Origin: Coprococcus aceti
GTDB lineage: Bacteria; Bacillota; Clostridia; Lachnospirales; Lachnospiraceae
Direction: 5' to 3'
Assembly (NCBI RefSeq): GCF_025567285.1
Contig: NZ_JAOQJT010000006.1
Location: 62,001 to 126,000, forward strand
DNA: 64,000 nt
Positions 48,373-57,244 of this stretch are shown piece by piece. Numbering within the stretch: the stretch's first letter is position 1; each line of letters begins with the position of its first letter. Made by a program: the position numbers and the translations under genes. The notes beneath the pieces were generated by a model. The model was not told the origin of the DNA. It was given only the letters and a program-made list of their open reading frames with translations, and did not search any database.

Positions 48373-49314
48373 ATGGATGGAGTGCGGTATTTGTCCGCGG
48401 AGGAGAGTCAGACAAAGGGAAAAGGTGCCGACTGGTTATGTGATCATTGTGGCAATTACAATTCAGCTCTTAACACACGGTGCAGCAGCTGCGGTGCTGA
48501 ACGAGGTGCGAAGGATAAGGGGTATTTTGACGTCAGGAAAGAGCAGGACGCAAGGAATGCCAGGAATGCATCAGGTACAGGAACGGCTGCCGACGGACAA
48601 AAAGGCGGGCAGGGCAATCGGAAAAGAGGACATTCATTTGGAGCATGGAAGATAGTGCTGATCGGCATGCTTGTGATAGCGGCTATAATCGGACTTACGG
48701 CGATCATAGCCATGCCAAAGAAGAGGACAGTCACAGTCAGGGATATGACATGGAAGACCAGTGTTGATGTGGAGAAATATATTCTGTGTGATGAAGACGA
48801 CTGGGAACTCCCCGAGGGTGCCACGCTAAAGACCACGAAACAAGAGGTGCACCATACTGAACAGGAATATGTTGGTGAGCGTGAGGAGACCTATGATTCA
48901 TATGAGGTGATAGGTTCCCATGTGGAGTACAGCTATGAGGACAATGGAGATGGAACCTTCTCTGAAGTTGCAAATGATGTGGACGATTATGGATATGTGA
49001 CGAGAACGAGGTCTGTTCCGGTGTATAGAGATAAGCCTATATACAGGACGAAGTATTATTATACAATATGGCGGTGGAAGTACGACAGGACGGAGACCGC
49101 CGAGGGCGGTGGAAAGACACCGGAATACCCAGATCCCCAGCTCACAGACAAGGAGAGGCTAAGGAAAAAATCAGTTGAATATGAAGTCACATGTGAAGTG
49201 AAGGATAAGGAAAAGACATATAAAGTTGAAAAGTCTATATATGACAAACTTGACATAGGTGAGACATATAAAGTCAAGGCTGACTCTGAGGAGATAGTGA
49301 GTATCATAGAGTAA
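48373..49314 (+). CDS. Zinc-ribbon membrane protein (probably truncated at the 5' end)
   Basis: A 313-residue remainder from the first usable ATG. A second zinc finger of RanBP2 type is visible (GADWLCDHCGNYNSALNTRC then SSCGAERG). A basic linker leads to one membrane span (VLIGMLVIAAIIGLTAIIAM) and an outside domain of about 190 residues with many Tyr and repeated charged strands. No catalytic motif is seen. There is no good ribosome site at ATG 48373. The frame is otherwise undamaged, so the stop at 48277 is recent or tolerated. The function is unknown. Confidence 0.6.
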   Translation: MDGVRYLSAEESQTKGKGADWLCDHCGNYNSALNTRCSSCGAERGAKDKGYFDVRKEQDARNARNASGTGTAADGQKGGQGNRKRGHSFGAWKIVLIGMLVIAAIIGLTAIIAMPKKRTVTVRDMTWKTSVDVEKYILCDEDDWELPEGATLKTTKQEVHHTEQEYVGEREETYDSYEVIGSHVEYSYEDNGDGTFSEVANDVDDYGYVTRTRSVPVYRDKPIYRTKYYYTIWRWKYDRTETAEGGGKTPEYPDPQLTDKERLRKKSVEYEVTCEVKDKEKTYKVEKSIYDKLDIGETYKVKADSEEIVSIIE

Positions 49315-49342
49315 AGACTTAAGAACACGGAGGCGGGCAAAA

Positions 49343-49549
49343 GTGACAAAGCAGTCAAAGCCTGGTAAGGATAAAAATTCAGATATTGAGAGATATCCGT
49401 ATCTGGTGGCTGAACTGTCAGGACAGATTGCGGTATATGCTTATGTGGGACCATTTCATGACAGACCGGCGTATGACTGGTCCGTGGAGACATCGATATA
49501 TGTGGATAGGAATATAAGGCATATGGTTGATCCTGAGAGACCATTCTGA
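49343..49549 (+). CDS. Hypothetical protein, 68 residues
   Basis: A small soluble frame starting at GTG 49343 with GGAGG nine bases upstream. It has no membrane span and contains YPYLVAELSGQIAVYAYVGP and DWSVETSIYVD. I do not recognise it. The position 28 bases after the zinc-ribbon gene and before a branched terminator suggests it is the last gene of that unit. Confidence 0.5.
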   Translation: MTKQSKPGKDKNSDIERYPYLVAELSGQIAVYAYVGPFHDRPAYDWSVETSIYVDRNIRHMVDPERPF

Positions 49550-49561
49550 CCTGCCTGGCTC

Positions 49562-49619
49562 ATCCCCGGATGGATAAGACATAGTGAAAATTATGTCGAA
49601 TCTGTTCGGGGATTTTTTT
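49562..49619 (+). terminator. Branched rho-independent terminator
   Basis: ATCCCCG (49562-49568) pairs with CGGGGAT (49607-49613), followed by T residues; inside lies a second stem GACATA/TATGTC (49578-49583, 49592-49597). Confidence 0.72.
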
Positions 49620-49690
49620 ATTATAACGAATATGCGGGAAGTCTGTTGAATACTATGTATTTGAGACGAAATAGTTAAGGCGGACATTGA

Positions 49691-51220
49691 ATGAGAGGTA
49701 ACCATGATAATGGGATGTGCTTTCAGACTATGCAGCTCATAGCAGTTGCAGTGGCGATGGTTTTTGTGCTTTGCGTGACGGCGGGGACTATAGGAGCACT
49801 TGCAAAGGCGGACGATGGCAGTTATATGCTGCAAAGCAGCTCTGCAACGGAGCTAATGGGGGACTTTGGTGTGATATGTTTTGACACACTGTATGCACAG
49901 ACACATCTTCACAGTAACTTTATCACAAGGACACTCAGTGCAAATTCAAACTCGGGACTCAGAAATTCGTATGGAGTATATGAGGAATTCTACTTTGAAA
50001 ATGCTGAACGGATGTGTGGCTGTGTGTCGGATGCAGGAACTGATATGCTTTATACAGGATCGGAAGTCAGGAGAGCAGATGGCGGTGAAATATATATCCG
50101 TATGAATGATGGCTCCGAGACAAAGCTTGACAGTCCGGCAAATGTCAGAACCGATGCGGAGATTGCAGAGGATGGTGAATATTCTAAATATGCAGATATG
50201 GCTGATATACAGAGAAAGTTTATTGACTATAGTCAGAAACTTAGGACTTATGCAGACACAGAGGGTACTGTGGATGTTGATATAACAGGTGATATGAACG
50301 ATAGAAGTGTGTCAGTAAATGGTAGCGGACTGCATGTGGTATCCATGGATTACAGTCAGCTCGCCGCGGGCACAAATCCGATATATTTTGAGTTCCCGGA
50401 TTATGGTGATGATACGGTGCTGCTCATGAATATTGATCTGGCAGGTATCCAGGATGCTGTTCTGGGCGATCTGATACTTGGAAGCAAGAGCGATGCAAAG
50501 GCAAACGATAATGGTAATTTTTATAATGCCTACAACAGAATGTATTTTAACTTCTATGACAGCTCGGCAGCAGATGGACAATTTGGCGGAAGCATAACAT
50601 TTGCGGGCAGGGGATTTGGAACAGTGATAGCTCCAGAGGCAGCGGTAAATCTCGGACACAACTGGGATGGTTGTGTGGTGAGTGAAGTATTCTCAAACGG
50701 AGGAGAGTTCCACAGAGTACCGGGAAATGATTTCCTGGATGAAGAGCCAACGACAGAGGGTACGACGACCGAAGATACGACAACCGAAGATACGACAATG
50801 GAGGGCACGACAACCGAAGACACAACCACGGAAGACACAACGACAAAGGATACGACAACGGAAGATACCACAACAGAAGACACGACGACAGAGGACACGA
50901 CAACAGAAGATACCACAACAGAAGATACCACAACAGAAGATACCACAACGGAAGACACGACAACAGAATCAACAACAGGAACAACAACAGAGGATACCTC
51001 AACAGAAACTACGACGGGTACAACTACAGAGTCGACCACGGAACGTACTACATGGAGTACAACAGGAACAACAAACACCATGACAACAACACGTAACACG
51101 CCTCCGGGCAGACATCCAGATACAGGTGATCGGCTGCCTGTAAAAGAAACGGCAGTTGTGGTTATTCTGGCTCTTATGGGAAGTGCAGGGATATTAATAT
51201 ATAAAAAAATAAGAAAGTAG
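49691..51220 (+). CDS. Wall-anchored surface protein with Thr-rich stalk
   Basis: A 509-residue secreted protein. Residues about 17-38 are a signal peptide. Residues about 50-345 resemble a choice-of-anchor A domain: F-G-V-I-C-F-D-T-L near the start, and GRGFGTVIAPEAAVNLGHNW, then DGCVVSEVFSNGGEFHRV, at the end. Residues about 350-465 are a Thr/Glu/Asp repeat (T-T-E-D-T). The C-terminus has HPDTGD, a hydrophobic span and KKIRK, a sorting signal in which H-P-D-T-G replaces LPxTG. It is likely displayed on the cell surface; the ligand is unknown. The start has AAGG well upstream. Confidence 0.8.
   Translation: MRGNHDNGMCFQTMQLIAVAVAMVFVLCVTAGTIGALAKADDGSYMLQSSSATELMGDFGVICFDTLYAQTHLHSNFITRTLSANSNSGLRNSYGVYEEFYFENAERMCGCVSDAGTDMLYTGSEVRRADGGEIYIRMNDGSETKLDSPANVRTDAEIAEDGEYSKYADMADIQRKFIDYSQKLRTYADTEGTVDVDITGDMNDRSVSVNGSGLHVVSMDYSQLAAGTNPIYFEFPDYGDDTVLLMNIDLAGIQDAVLGDLILGSKSDAKANDNGNFYNAYNRMYFNFYDSSAADGQFGGSITFAGRGFGTVIAPEAAVNLGHNWDGCVVSEVFSNGGEFHRVPGNDFLDEEPTTEGTTTEDTTTEDTTMEGTTTEDTTTEDTTTKDTTTEDTTTEDTTTEDTTTEDTTTEDTTTEDTTTEDTTTESTTGTTTEDTSTETTTGTTTESTTERTTWSTTGTTNTMTTTRNTPPGRHPDTGDRLPVKETAVVVILALMGSAGILIYKKIRK
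50749..51075 (+). repeat. Thr-Glu-Asp coding repeat
   Basis: Imperfect 12-15 base units such as ACGACAACCGAAGATACG are repeated through the stalk, with changes mostly at third positions. It codes for T-T-E-D-T units and would allow length variation by recombination or slippage. Confidence 0.85.
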
Positions 51221-51259
51221 ACATATTCTATTGAAATAGGACATAGAGCTGGGCTACAG

Positions 51260-51297
51260 CACCGCCATGTATGCAGCGTTTTACATGGCGGTGTTTT
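51260..51297 (+). terminator. Rho-independent terminator
   Basis: CACCGCCATGTA (51260-51271) and TACATGGCGGTG (51282-51293), a perfect 12-bp stem with 10-base loop, then TTTT. It closes the surface-protein gene. The rest of the gap to gatC (51475) shows no other structure I can name. Confidence 0.9.
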
Positions 51298-51474
51298 GCG
51301 TAATACAGGTAAAAATGCCCATAGTCTTGCATAATATCCCAGGATGTGATATATTTTAGAGGAATTTTGTGGTACAAAATACCATGGCGGGAGAATGTGT
51401 TTACATTATTTGACACAGAATAATAAGAAGGCACATTCTTTATTTTTGCTCATTAAAGATAGGAGAACAAGAAC

Positions 51475-51762
51475 ATGACGATAACTGATGAAACAATTGA
51501 TTATGTTGGAATCCTTGCAAAGCTTGAGCTCTCCCCGGAGGAGAAGGAGCAGGCAAAGAAGGATATGTCAGACATGCTTGATTATGTCAGCAAACTGAAT
51601 GAACTTAATACAGACGGTGTGGAGGCTATGAGCCATACATTCCCATACAACAATGTGTTCCGTGAGGATGTTGTTGTAAATGGAGACGACAGAGAGAACA
51701 TGCTGAAGAATGCGCCAGAGCAGAAGGATGGCTGCTACAAGGTGCCAAAGACATTTGACTAG
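51475..51762 (+). CDS. gatC: Asp/Glu-tRNA amidotransferase subunit C
   Basis: A 95-residue subunit that clamps GatA to GatB. The start ITDETIDYVGILAKLELSPE and the later VEAMSHTFPYNNVFREDVV, ending with YKVPKTFD, fit GatC. AGGAG precedes ATG. It opens the compact gatC-gatA-gatB operon, whose product converts Glu-tRNA(Gln) (and possibly Asp-tRNA(Asn)) to the amidated form in bacteria without GlnRS or AsnRS. Confidence 0.93.
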   Translation: MTITDETIDYVGILAKLELSPEEKEQAKKDMSDMLDYVSKLNELNTDGVEAMSHTFPYNNVFREDVVVNGDDRENMLKNAPEQKDGCYKVPKTFD

Positions 51763-51775
51763 GAGGTAGGCTGAA

Positions 51776-53248
51776 GTGAATTTAATGGGTATGACGGCTG
51801 TAGAGCTGGGAAAAGCTATTAAAGATGGACAGGTGAGCGTAGTTGAAGCGACACAGGCCTGTCTTGACAGCATCGAGGCGTGCGAGAAAGATTATAATAG
51901 TTTTGTCACGGTTGATCGTGAAGGAGCACTTGCCCAGGCGGAGGAAGTGCAGAAGAAGATAGATGCGGGAGAGCTCAATGGTCCTCTTGCAGGAGTGCCG
52001 ATAGCAATAAAGGACAATATGTGCCAGGAGGGTGTGCAGACAAGCTGTTCATCCAAGATTCTGTCAAATTTTGTTCCAACATATACTGCTGAGGCCGTTG
52101 TGAAGCTCAAGGAAGCAGGAGCGGTTATAGTAGGACATACCAACATGGATGAGTTTGCCATGGGAAGTACAACCGAGACATCATATTTTGGTGAGACAAG
52201 AAATCCATGGGATACAAATAGAGTTCCAGGTGGTTCATCAGGTGGATCAGCGGCAGCAGTTGCCGGTGAGGAGGTGCCATGTGCCCTCGGTTCAGATACC
52301 GGTGGATCCATCAGACAGCCGGCTTCATTCTGCGGTGTTACCGGAATCAAGCCAACCTATGGAAGAGTGTCAAGATACGGACTTATAGCATACGGTTCAT
52401 CACTTGACCAGATCGGACCACTTGCGAAGAATGTAGAGGACTGTGCGACGATCCTTGAGATCATATCACAGTATGACAAGAAGGATTCAACATCAGTTAA
52501 CAGAGATGACAATGATTTTACAAGCGCACTTGTGGATGATGTGAAAGGCCTTAAGATCGGTCTTCCAAGAGACTATTTCACAGAGGGACTTGAGCCTGAG
52601 ATAAAGGAAGCCGTGTATGGAGTAGCTGAGACTTTGAAGGCAAAGGGAGCTATTGTTGAGGAGTTTGATCTTGGAATGGTTGAGTATGCTATTCCTGCTT
52701 ACTATATCATTGCATCGGCGGAGGCAAGTTCTAACCTTGAGAGATTCGACGGTGTAAAATATGGTTACAGAACACCAGAGTACACAGATCTTCACAACAT
52801 GTACAAGAAGAGCCGTTCAGAAGGATTTGGCCCTGAGGTCAAGAGAAGAATCATGCTCGGTTCATTTGTGCTGAGTTCAGGTTATTACGATGCATATTAT
52901 GTAAAGGCCCTCAAGGCAAAGGCTCTCATCAAACAGGCGTATGACAAGGCGTTTGAGAAGTATGATATCATTCTCGGACCTGTTGCACCTACAACAGCAC
53001 TGAAGATGGGAGAGTCACTCTCAGATCCTATCAAGATGTATCTGGGAGATGTGTACACAGTCCCTGTAAATCTTGCAGGACTTCCGGGAATATCACTTCC
53101 ATGTGGAACTGATAAGGATGGAATGCCTATAGGTGTGCAGATGGTTGGAGATGCATTTAACGAGAAGACCATAATCAGAGCTGCATATGCATTTGAGCAG
53201 ACTAGAGAGTACAAGAGACCTGCACAGGTTTCAGAAAGGGGGCTGTAA
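51776..53248 (+). CDS. gatA: Asp/Glu-tRNA amidotransferase subunit A
   Basis: A 490-residue amidase-signature enzyme that releases ammonia from glutamine. Catalytic Lys is in VPIAIKDNMC. The Ser-cisSer pair is in GGSSGGSAAAVA and SDTGGSIRQPASFCG. The PGISLPCG segment near the C-terminus is also typical. GTG 51776 has AGGAGG nine bases upstream and is the best start; ATG 51785 is an alternative. It lies 13 bases after gatC. Confidence 0.95.
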   Translation: MNLMGMTAVELGKAIKDGQVSVVEATQACLDSIEACEKDYNSFVTVDREGALAQAEEVQKKIDAGELNGPLAGVPIAIKDNMCQEGVQTSCSSKILSNFVPTYTAEAVVKLKEAGAVIVGHTNMDEFAMGSTTETSYFGETRNPWDTNRVPGGSSGGSAAAVAGEEVPCALGSDTGGSIRQPASFCGVTGIKPTYGRVSRYGLIAYGSSLDQIGPLAKNVEDCATILEIISQYDKKDSTSVNRDDNDFTSALVDDVKGLKIGLPRDYFTEGLEPEIKEAVYGVAETLKAKGAIVEEFDLGMVEYAIPAYYIIASAEASSNLERFDGVKYGYRTPEYTDLHNMYKKSRSEGFGPEVKRRIMLGSFVLSSGYYDAYYVKALKAKALIKQAYDKAFEKYDIILGPVAPTTALKMGESLSDPIKMYLGDVYTVPVNLAGLPGISLPCGTDKDGMPIGVQMVGDAFNEKTIIRAAYAFEQTREYKRPAQVSERGL

Positions 53249-53251
53249 GAG

Positions 53252-54682
53252 ATGGCAAAGACATATGAGACAGTCATCGGACTTGAGGTCCATGTAGAGC
53301 TTGCGACCAAGACAAAGATATTCTGCGGCTGTAGCACAGCATTTGGAGGAGCTCCTAATACACATACATGTCCTGTATGTACAGGAATGCCGGGCTCACT
53401 TCCGGTACTTAACAAAGAGGTTGTGAATAAAGCGATTGCGGTTGGTCTTGCAACAAACTGTACGATCACACAGAACTGTAAGTTTGACAGAAAGAACTAT
53501 TTCTATCCTGACAACCCACAGAACTACCAGATATCACAGCTCTACTATCCAATATGCAGGGACGGTAAGGTTGAGATAGAGGTTGACGGAGTTAAGAAAT
53601 ATGTGAGGATCCATGAGATACATATGGAGGAGGATGCAGGTAAGCTTGTCCATGATCCATATACAGACAGCTCACTTGTGGATTTCAACCGTTCAGGTGT
53701 GCCTCTTATAGAGATAGTATCTGAGCCTGACATGAGATCTGCGGAGGATGTAATAGCATATCTTGAAAAGCTCAGAGAGACGATACAGTATCTCGGAGCT
53801 TCAGACTGTAAGCTGAATGAGGGATCCATGCGTGCTGATGTCAATCTTTCGATCAGAGAGGTTGGCTCAGAGGAGTTTGGCACACGTACAGAGACCAAGA
53901 ACCTGAACTCATTCAAGGCCATTGCCAGAGCCATAGAGAATGAGAGAGAGAGACAGATCGATCTCATCGAGTCTGGTGAAAATGTTGTCCAGGAGACAAG
54001 AAGATGGGATGATACTAAGGAGTATTCATATCCTATGAGATCCAAGGAGGATGCACAGGATTACAGATATTTCCCTGATCCTGACCTTGTACCTATCCAC
54101 ATCAGCGATGAGTGGCTCCAGCAGGTAAGGGATGCACAGCCTGAGTTCAGAGACGAGAAGAAGATAAGATACAAAGAGGAATATGCGATTCCTGACTATG
54201 ATATAGACATCATCACGGCCTCCAAGAAGCTGGCAGATCTGTTTGAGGACGCGATTGCACTGGGAGCACCTGCAAAGAAGGTTTCCAACTGGATCATGGG
54301 AGAGACCATGAGACTGATGAAGGAGAACAGTGTTGATGCGGAAGACCTGAAGTTTTCAGCGGAGAATCTTGCGAAGCTCATCAAGCTTGTTGATGACAGG
54401 GTTATCAATGGCGGTGTTGCAAAGGAAGTGTTCGAAAAGATATTTGCAGATAATATAGATCCTGAGAAGTATGTCAAGGATAACGGACTTGCAACTGTTC
54501 AGGATGACAATGCACTTAAGGAGGCGTGTCAGGTAGCCATAGATAACAATCCAAAGGCTGTTGATGATTACAGAGGCGGCAAGGAGAAGGCTCTCGGAGC
54601 ACTTGTCGGACAGGTTATGAAAGCTATGAAGGGTAAAGCAGATCCTGGATCTGTCAACAAGATGCTTAGGGAGATGCTATAA
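53252..54682 (+). CDS. gatB: Asp/Glu-tRNA amidotransferase subunit B
   Basis: A 476-residue subunit that binds the mischarged tRNA and uses ATP to activate the side chain. ETVIGLEVHVELATKTKIFC is the N-terminal motif. GCSTAFGGAPNTHTCPVCTG holds zinc-site Cys and LPVLN follows. DFNRSGVPLIEIVSEPDM is the kinase-like core signature, and the C-terminal YqeY-like tail (from about 330) is complete. It starts three bases after the gatA stop, so translation is coupled. Confidence 0.95.
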   Translation: MAKTYETVIGLEVHVELATKTKIFCGCSTAFGGAPNTHTCPVCTGMPGSLPVLNKEVVNKAIAVGLATNCTITQNCKFDRKNYFYPDNPQNYQISQLYYPICRDGKVEIEVDGVKKYVRIHEIHMEEDAGKLVHDPYTDSSLVDFNRSGVPLIEIVSEPDMRSAEDVIAYLEKLRETIQYLGASDCKLNEGSMRADVNLSIREVGSEEFGTRTETKNLNSFKAIARAIENERERQIDLIESGENVVQETRRWDDTKEYSYPMRSKEDAQDYRYFPDPDLVPIHISDEWLQQVRDAQPEFRDEKKIRYKEEYAIPDYDIDIITASKKLADLFEDAIALGAPAKKVSNWIMGETMRLMKENSVDAEDLKFSAENLAKLIKLVDDRVINGGVAKEVFEKIFADNIDPEKYVKDNGLATVQDDNALKEACQVAIDNNPKAVDDYRGGKEKALGALVGQVMKAMKGKADPGSVNKMLREML

Positions 54683-54684
54683 AT

Positions 54685-56166
54685 ATGGAAGAAAACAGAA
54701 GAGTTAGAAAGAGGGACAGATACAAACGTCTCATAACAGTGGGTGAGGCCTGTGTACTCATCGCTGTGGAGCTGGTGCTGTTTGGACTCATGTGGTACCG
54801 GGACTATGAGGTAACGCTTACGCTTCCGTTCTGGAGAAGAGGAAACTGGGCAGTTATCGGAATGTATGGAATAATCATCATACTTTTCACCAAGCTTTAT
54901 GGTGGTTACAGAGTCGGATTCTTCAGACTGCTTGATATAGTTTACTCACAGCTGCTGGCTCTCGTGTGTGCCAATGTAGTTGGTTACCTGCAGCTCTGTA
55001 TAATCTGTCGTGACTATGTAAATCCGGTACCATTGTTAAAGGTAACCGGGCTTGAAACGATAGTGATATTGATTTGGATATTTGCGTGTAGATTTTTGTA
55101 TGCGAAGATGTATCCGCCAAGGCATCTGCTGCTGGTATATGGATATAAGACTCCGATAGAGTTCATAGACAAGATCAATGCCCGTAAGGACAAGTATGTA
55201 ATAGAAGACAGAATACATGTCAGCGAGGGCGAGCAGGCGATCAAGGAGAAGATACTCCAGTACGATGGAGTAATCATTTGCGAGACAAAGGCTTATATAA
55301 GAAATGAGCTTGTGAAGTATTGTTTTGAACACTCCATCAGATCGTATGTTGTGCCAAAGCTTTCCGACATAATCATATTAGGAGCTGAGCCTATTCATTT
55401 GTTCGATACGCCTATCCTCTTATCACGAAATCAGGGACTTACCGGTGACGATATGATCATTAAGAGGATCATGGATGTTATATGTGGATTTATACTGCTT
55501 GTCATAGCTTCACCATTTATGCTCATATCAGCACTTGCGATATGGCTGTATGACAGAGGACCGGTATTCTACAAGCAGGACAGACTGACACTGAATGGCA
55601 AGGTGTTCAAGATCATCAAGTTCAGAAGTATGAAGATGGACTCCGAGGCAGGTGGAGCACAGCTTGCAAAGAAGGATGATGACAGAATAACCCCTGTGGG
55701 AAAATGGCTCAGAAAGCTGCATCTTGATGAACTGCCACAGCTTTTCAACGTACTCAAGGGTGATATGTCACTTGTCGGACCGAGACCTGAGAGACCGGAG
55801 ATCGCCGAGCTTTATAAAAAGACATTCCCTGAGTTTGACTACAGACTCAAGATGAAGGCCGGACTTACGGGATATGCACAGGTTTACGGCAAATACAACA
55901 CAACCCCTAGAGATAAGGTTAAGCTGGATCTTACCTATTATGAGCAGTATTCAATATGGCTTGATCTCAAGCTGATGCTCCTGACGGTAAAGATCATGTT
56001 CCAGAAGGAGACATCAGAGGGAATCGCATCAAATATGACCACGGCACTCAGGGATGGCGAGAAGGTACAGATACCTTCACCTGTAAATGTGAAGCCGGAA
56101 GGGCTTGATGAGTCTGAGGATGCATTCTATGACCTCGGAAAGACTGTGCAGAAAACAGATAAATAA
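54685..56166 (+). CDS. Polyprenyl glycosylphosphotransferase (WcaJ/WbaP type)
   Basis: A 493-residue membrane enzyme that begins a surface polysaccharide by moving a sugar-phosphate to undecaprenyl phosphate. Four spans lie in the first 120 residues, then a CoA-binding-like domain. From about 259 comes the catalytic part: RIMDVICGFILLVIASPFML, GPVFYKQDRLTLNG, FKIIKFRSMKMDSE, then DELPQLFNVLKGDMSLVGPR. The sugar donor is not known. It starts three bases after gatB with AGGGAG inside that gene. It is followed by a GT2 gene, which suggests a small glycan locus. Confidence 0.9.
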   Translation: MEENRRVRKRDRYKRLITVGEACVLIAVELVLFGLMWYRDYEVTLTLPFWRRGNWAVIGMYGIIIILFTKLYGGYRVGFFRLLDIVYSQLLALVCANVVGYLQLCIICRDYVNPVPLLKVTGLETIVILIWIFACRFLYAKMYPPRHLLLVYGYKTPIEFIDKINARKDKYVIEDRIHVSEGEQAIKEKILQYDGVIICETKAYIRNELVKYCFEHSIRSYVVPKLSDIIILGAEPIHLFDTPILLSRNQGLTGDDMIIKRIMDVICGFILLVIASPFMLISALAIWLYDRGPVFYKQDRLTLNGKVFKIIKFRSMKMDSEAGGAQLAKKDDDRITPVGKWLRKLHLDELPQLFNVLKGDMSLVGPRPERPEIAELYKKTFPEFDYRLKMKAGLTGYAQVYGKYNTTPRDKVKLDLTYYEQYSIWLDLKLMLLTVKIMFQKETSEGIASNMTTALRDGEKVQIPSPVNVKPEGLDESEDAFYDLGKTVQKTDK

Positions 56167-56194
56167 TAAGCGATATATATCGATGTAGGTGTGT

Positions 56195-56944
56195 ATGATG
56201 ACTGGAGAAAAAGTATCGGTGATAATTCCGGCGTATAACAGCAGCAGAACCATTTATTCTGCGGTGGATTCAGTTATGAAGCAGGGGATTCCTGTGGAGG
56301 TCATAATAGTTGATGACTGTTCGACGGATGATCTGACAGGAGCACTTGATGGATACGCGGAAGATGACCGTGTGAATATCATCAGAAATGAAAAAAATAT
56401 GGGAGTTGCAGTTTCGCGTAACCGCGGGGTTGCGGCTGCAACTTGCAGATACGTTGCATTTATAGATTCGGATGATCAGTGGCAGCCTGATAAACTGGCT
56501 AAACAGTTGAAGCTTATGGAGCAGACAGGTGCGGTTCTGTGTTCTACGGCCAGGGAGCTTGTGAACGAAGACGGATCCAGAACGGGAAAAGTGATCGGAG
56601 TTCCTGAAAAGGTCACCTATAAGATGCTGCTCAGAGGAAATGTGATCAATTGTTCATCGGTTGTGATGGACAGACAGGTTGCACTCAGATATCCGATGGG
56701 CAACGACGATATCCATGAGGATTATATTTGCTGGTTGCAGATACTGAAGGAATACGGAAGCTCGGTTGCGATAAATGAGCCGTTGCTATTATACAGGCAG
56801 ATGAGAAACAGTAAGTCTGGTTCAAAACTGTCGTCTGCAAAAAAGACATTTGCCGTATACAGAAAAGTTGGATATGGAGTTATAAGAAGCTGCTTTTACT
56901 TCATGTGTTATGCGGTAAATGGTGTTGTAAAATATCTGTTCTGA
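56195..56944 (+). CDS. Glycosyltransferase family 2
   Basis: A GT-A fold enzyme of about 249 residues. VSVIIPAYNSSRTIYSAVDS is the N-terminal strand-loop, VEVIIVDDCSTDD the UDP-sugar site, and AFIDSDDQWQPDK the D-x-D metal site. HEDYICWLQIL fits the ED catalytic segment. The C-terminus ends with one hydrophobic segment. ATG 56195 is preferred to the GTG two codons earlier. It probably extends the glycan begun by the preceding sugar transferase. Confidence 0.86.
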   Translation: MMTGEKVSVIIPAYNSSRTIYSAVDSVMKQGIPVEVIIVDDCSTDDLTGALDGYAEDDRVNIIRNEKNMGVAVSRNRGVAAATCRYVAFIDSDDQWQPDKLAKQLKLMEQTGAVLCSTARELVNEDGSRTGKVIGVPEKVTYKMLLRGNVINCSSVVMDRQVALRYPMGNDDIHEDYICWLQILKEYGSSVAINEPLLLYRQMRNSKSGSKLSSAKKTFAVYRKVGYGVIRSCFYFMCYAVNGVVKYLF

Positions 56945-56974
56945 TAGGAATAAATTATATGGCGGAGAAAAGAA

Positions 56975-57187
56975 ATGACGGATGGCAATAAGAAGAGAGG
57001 CCCGGGAAGGCCGACGGAAAAGAGAAAAGATACGATCCTGAGACTTAGGATAGATACAGATACTCATCGGAAGCTCAGTGAATGTGCGGCGGTGCGACAG
57101 GTATCTATGTCAGAGCTTGTCAGGGAAGCGATAGATGAGATATTCCGAAGAGAAAAAGAAAAACAGCAGAAGAATGAGGCAGAATAA
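56975..57187 (+). CDS. Ribbon-helix-helix DNA-binding protein
   Basis: A 70-residue protein. A basic N-terminal arm with an AT-hook-like G-R-P-T-E-K-R is followed by TILRLRIDTDTHRKLSECAA and SMSELVREAIDEIF, the beta-strand and two helices of an RHH fold. Such proteins act as repressors or antitoxins, but no toxin gene lies next to it. GGAG precedes ATG. It is co-directional with the glycosyltransferase and ends at a perfect hairpin. Confidence 0.78.
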   Translation: MTDGNKKRGPGRPTEKRKDTILRLRIDTDTHRKLSECAAVRQVSMSELVREAIDEIFRREKEKQQKNEAE

Positions 57188-57188
57188 A

Positions 57189-57231
57189 AATAACAGGTCG
57201 ATGGCATATACCATCGACCTGTTATTTTGTT
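57189..57231. terminator. Bidirectional terminator
   Basis: AATAACAGGTCGATGG (57189-57204) and CCATCGACCTGTTATT (57211-57226), 16 perfect pairs around CATATA, with T-rich sequence on both sides, between convergent genes. Confidence 0.92.
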
Positions 57232-57244
57232 ATATATTCATGGA

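Noticed and set aside
50749..51075. Short regular repeats considered as a CRISPR array
   Set aside because: Units are contiguous coding repeats without spacers, and no cas genes are near.
50554..51099. 181-codon antisense frame rich in Val and Ser
   Set aside because: It is the mirror of the Thr-Glu-Asp repeat on the other strand, so its length and monotony come from the repeat.
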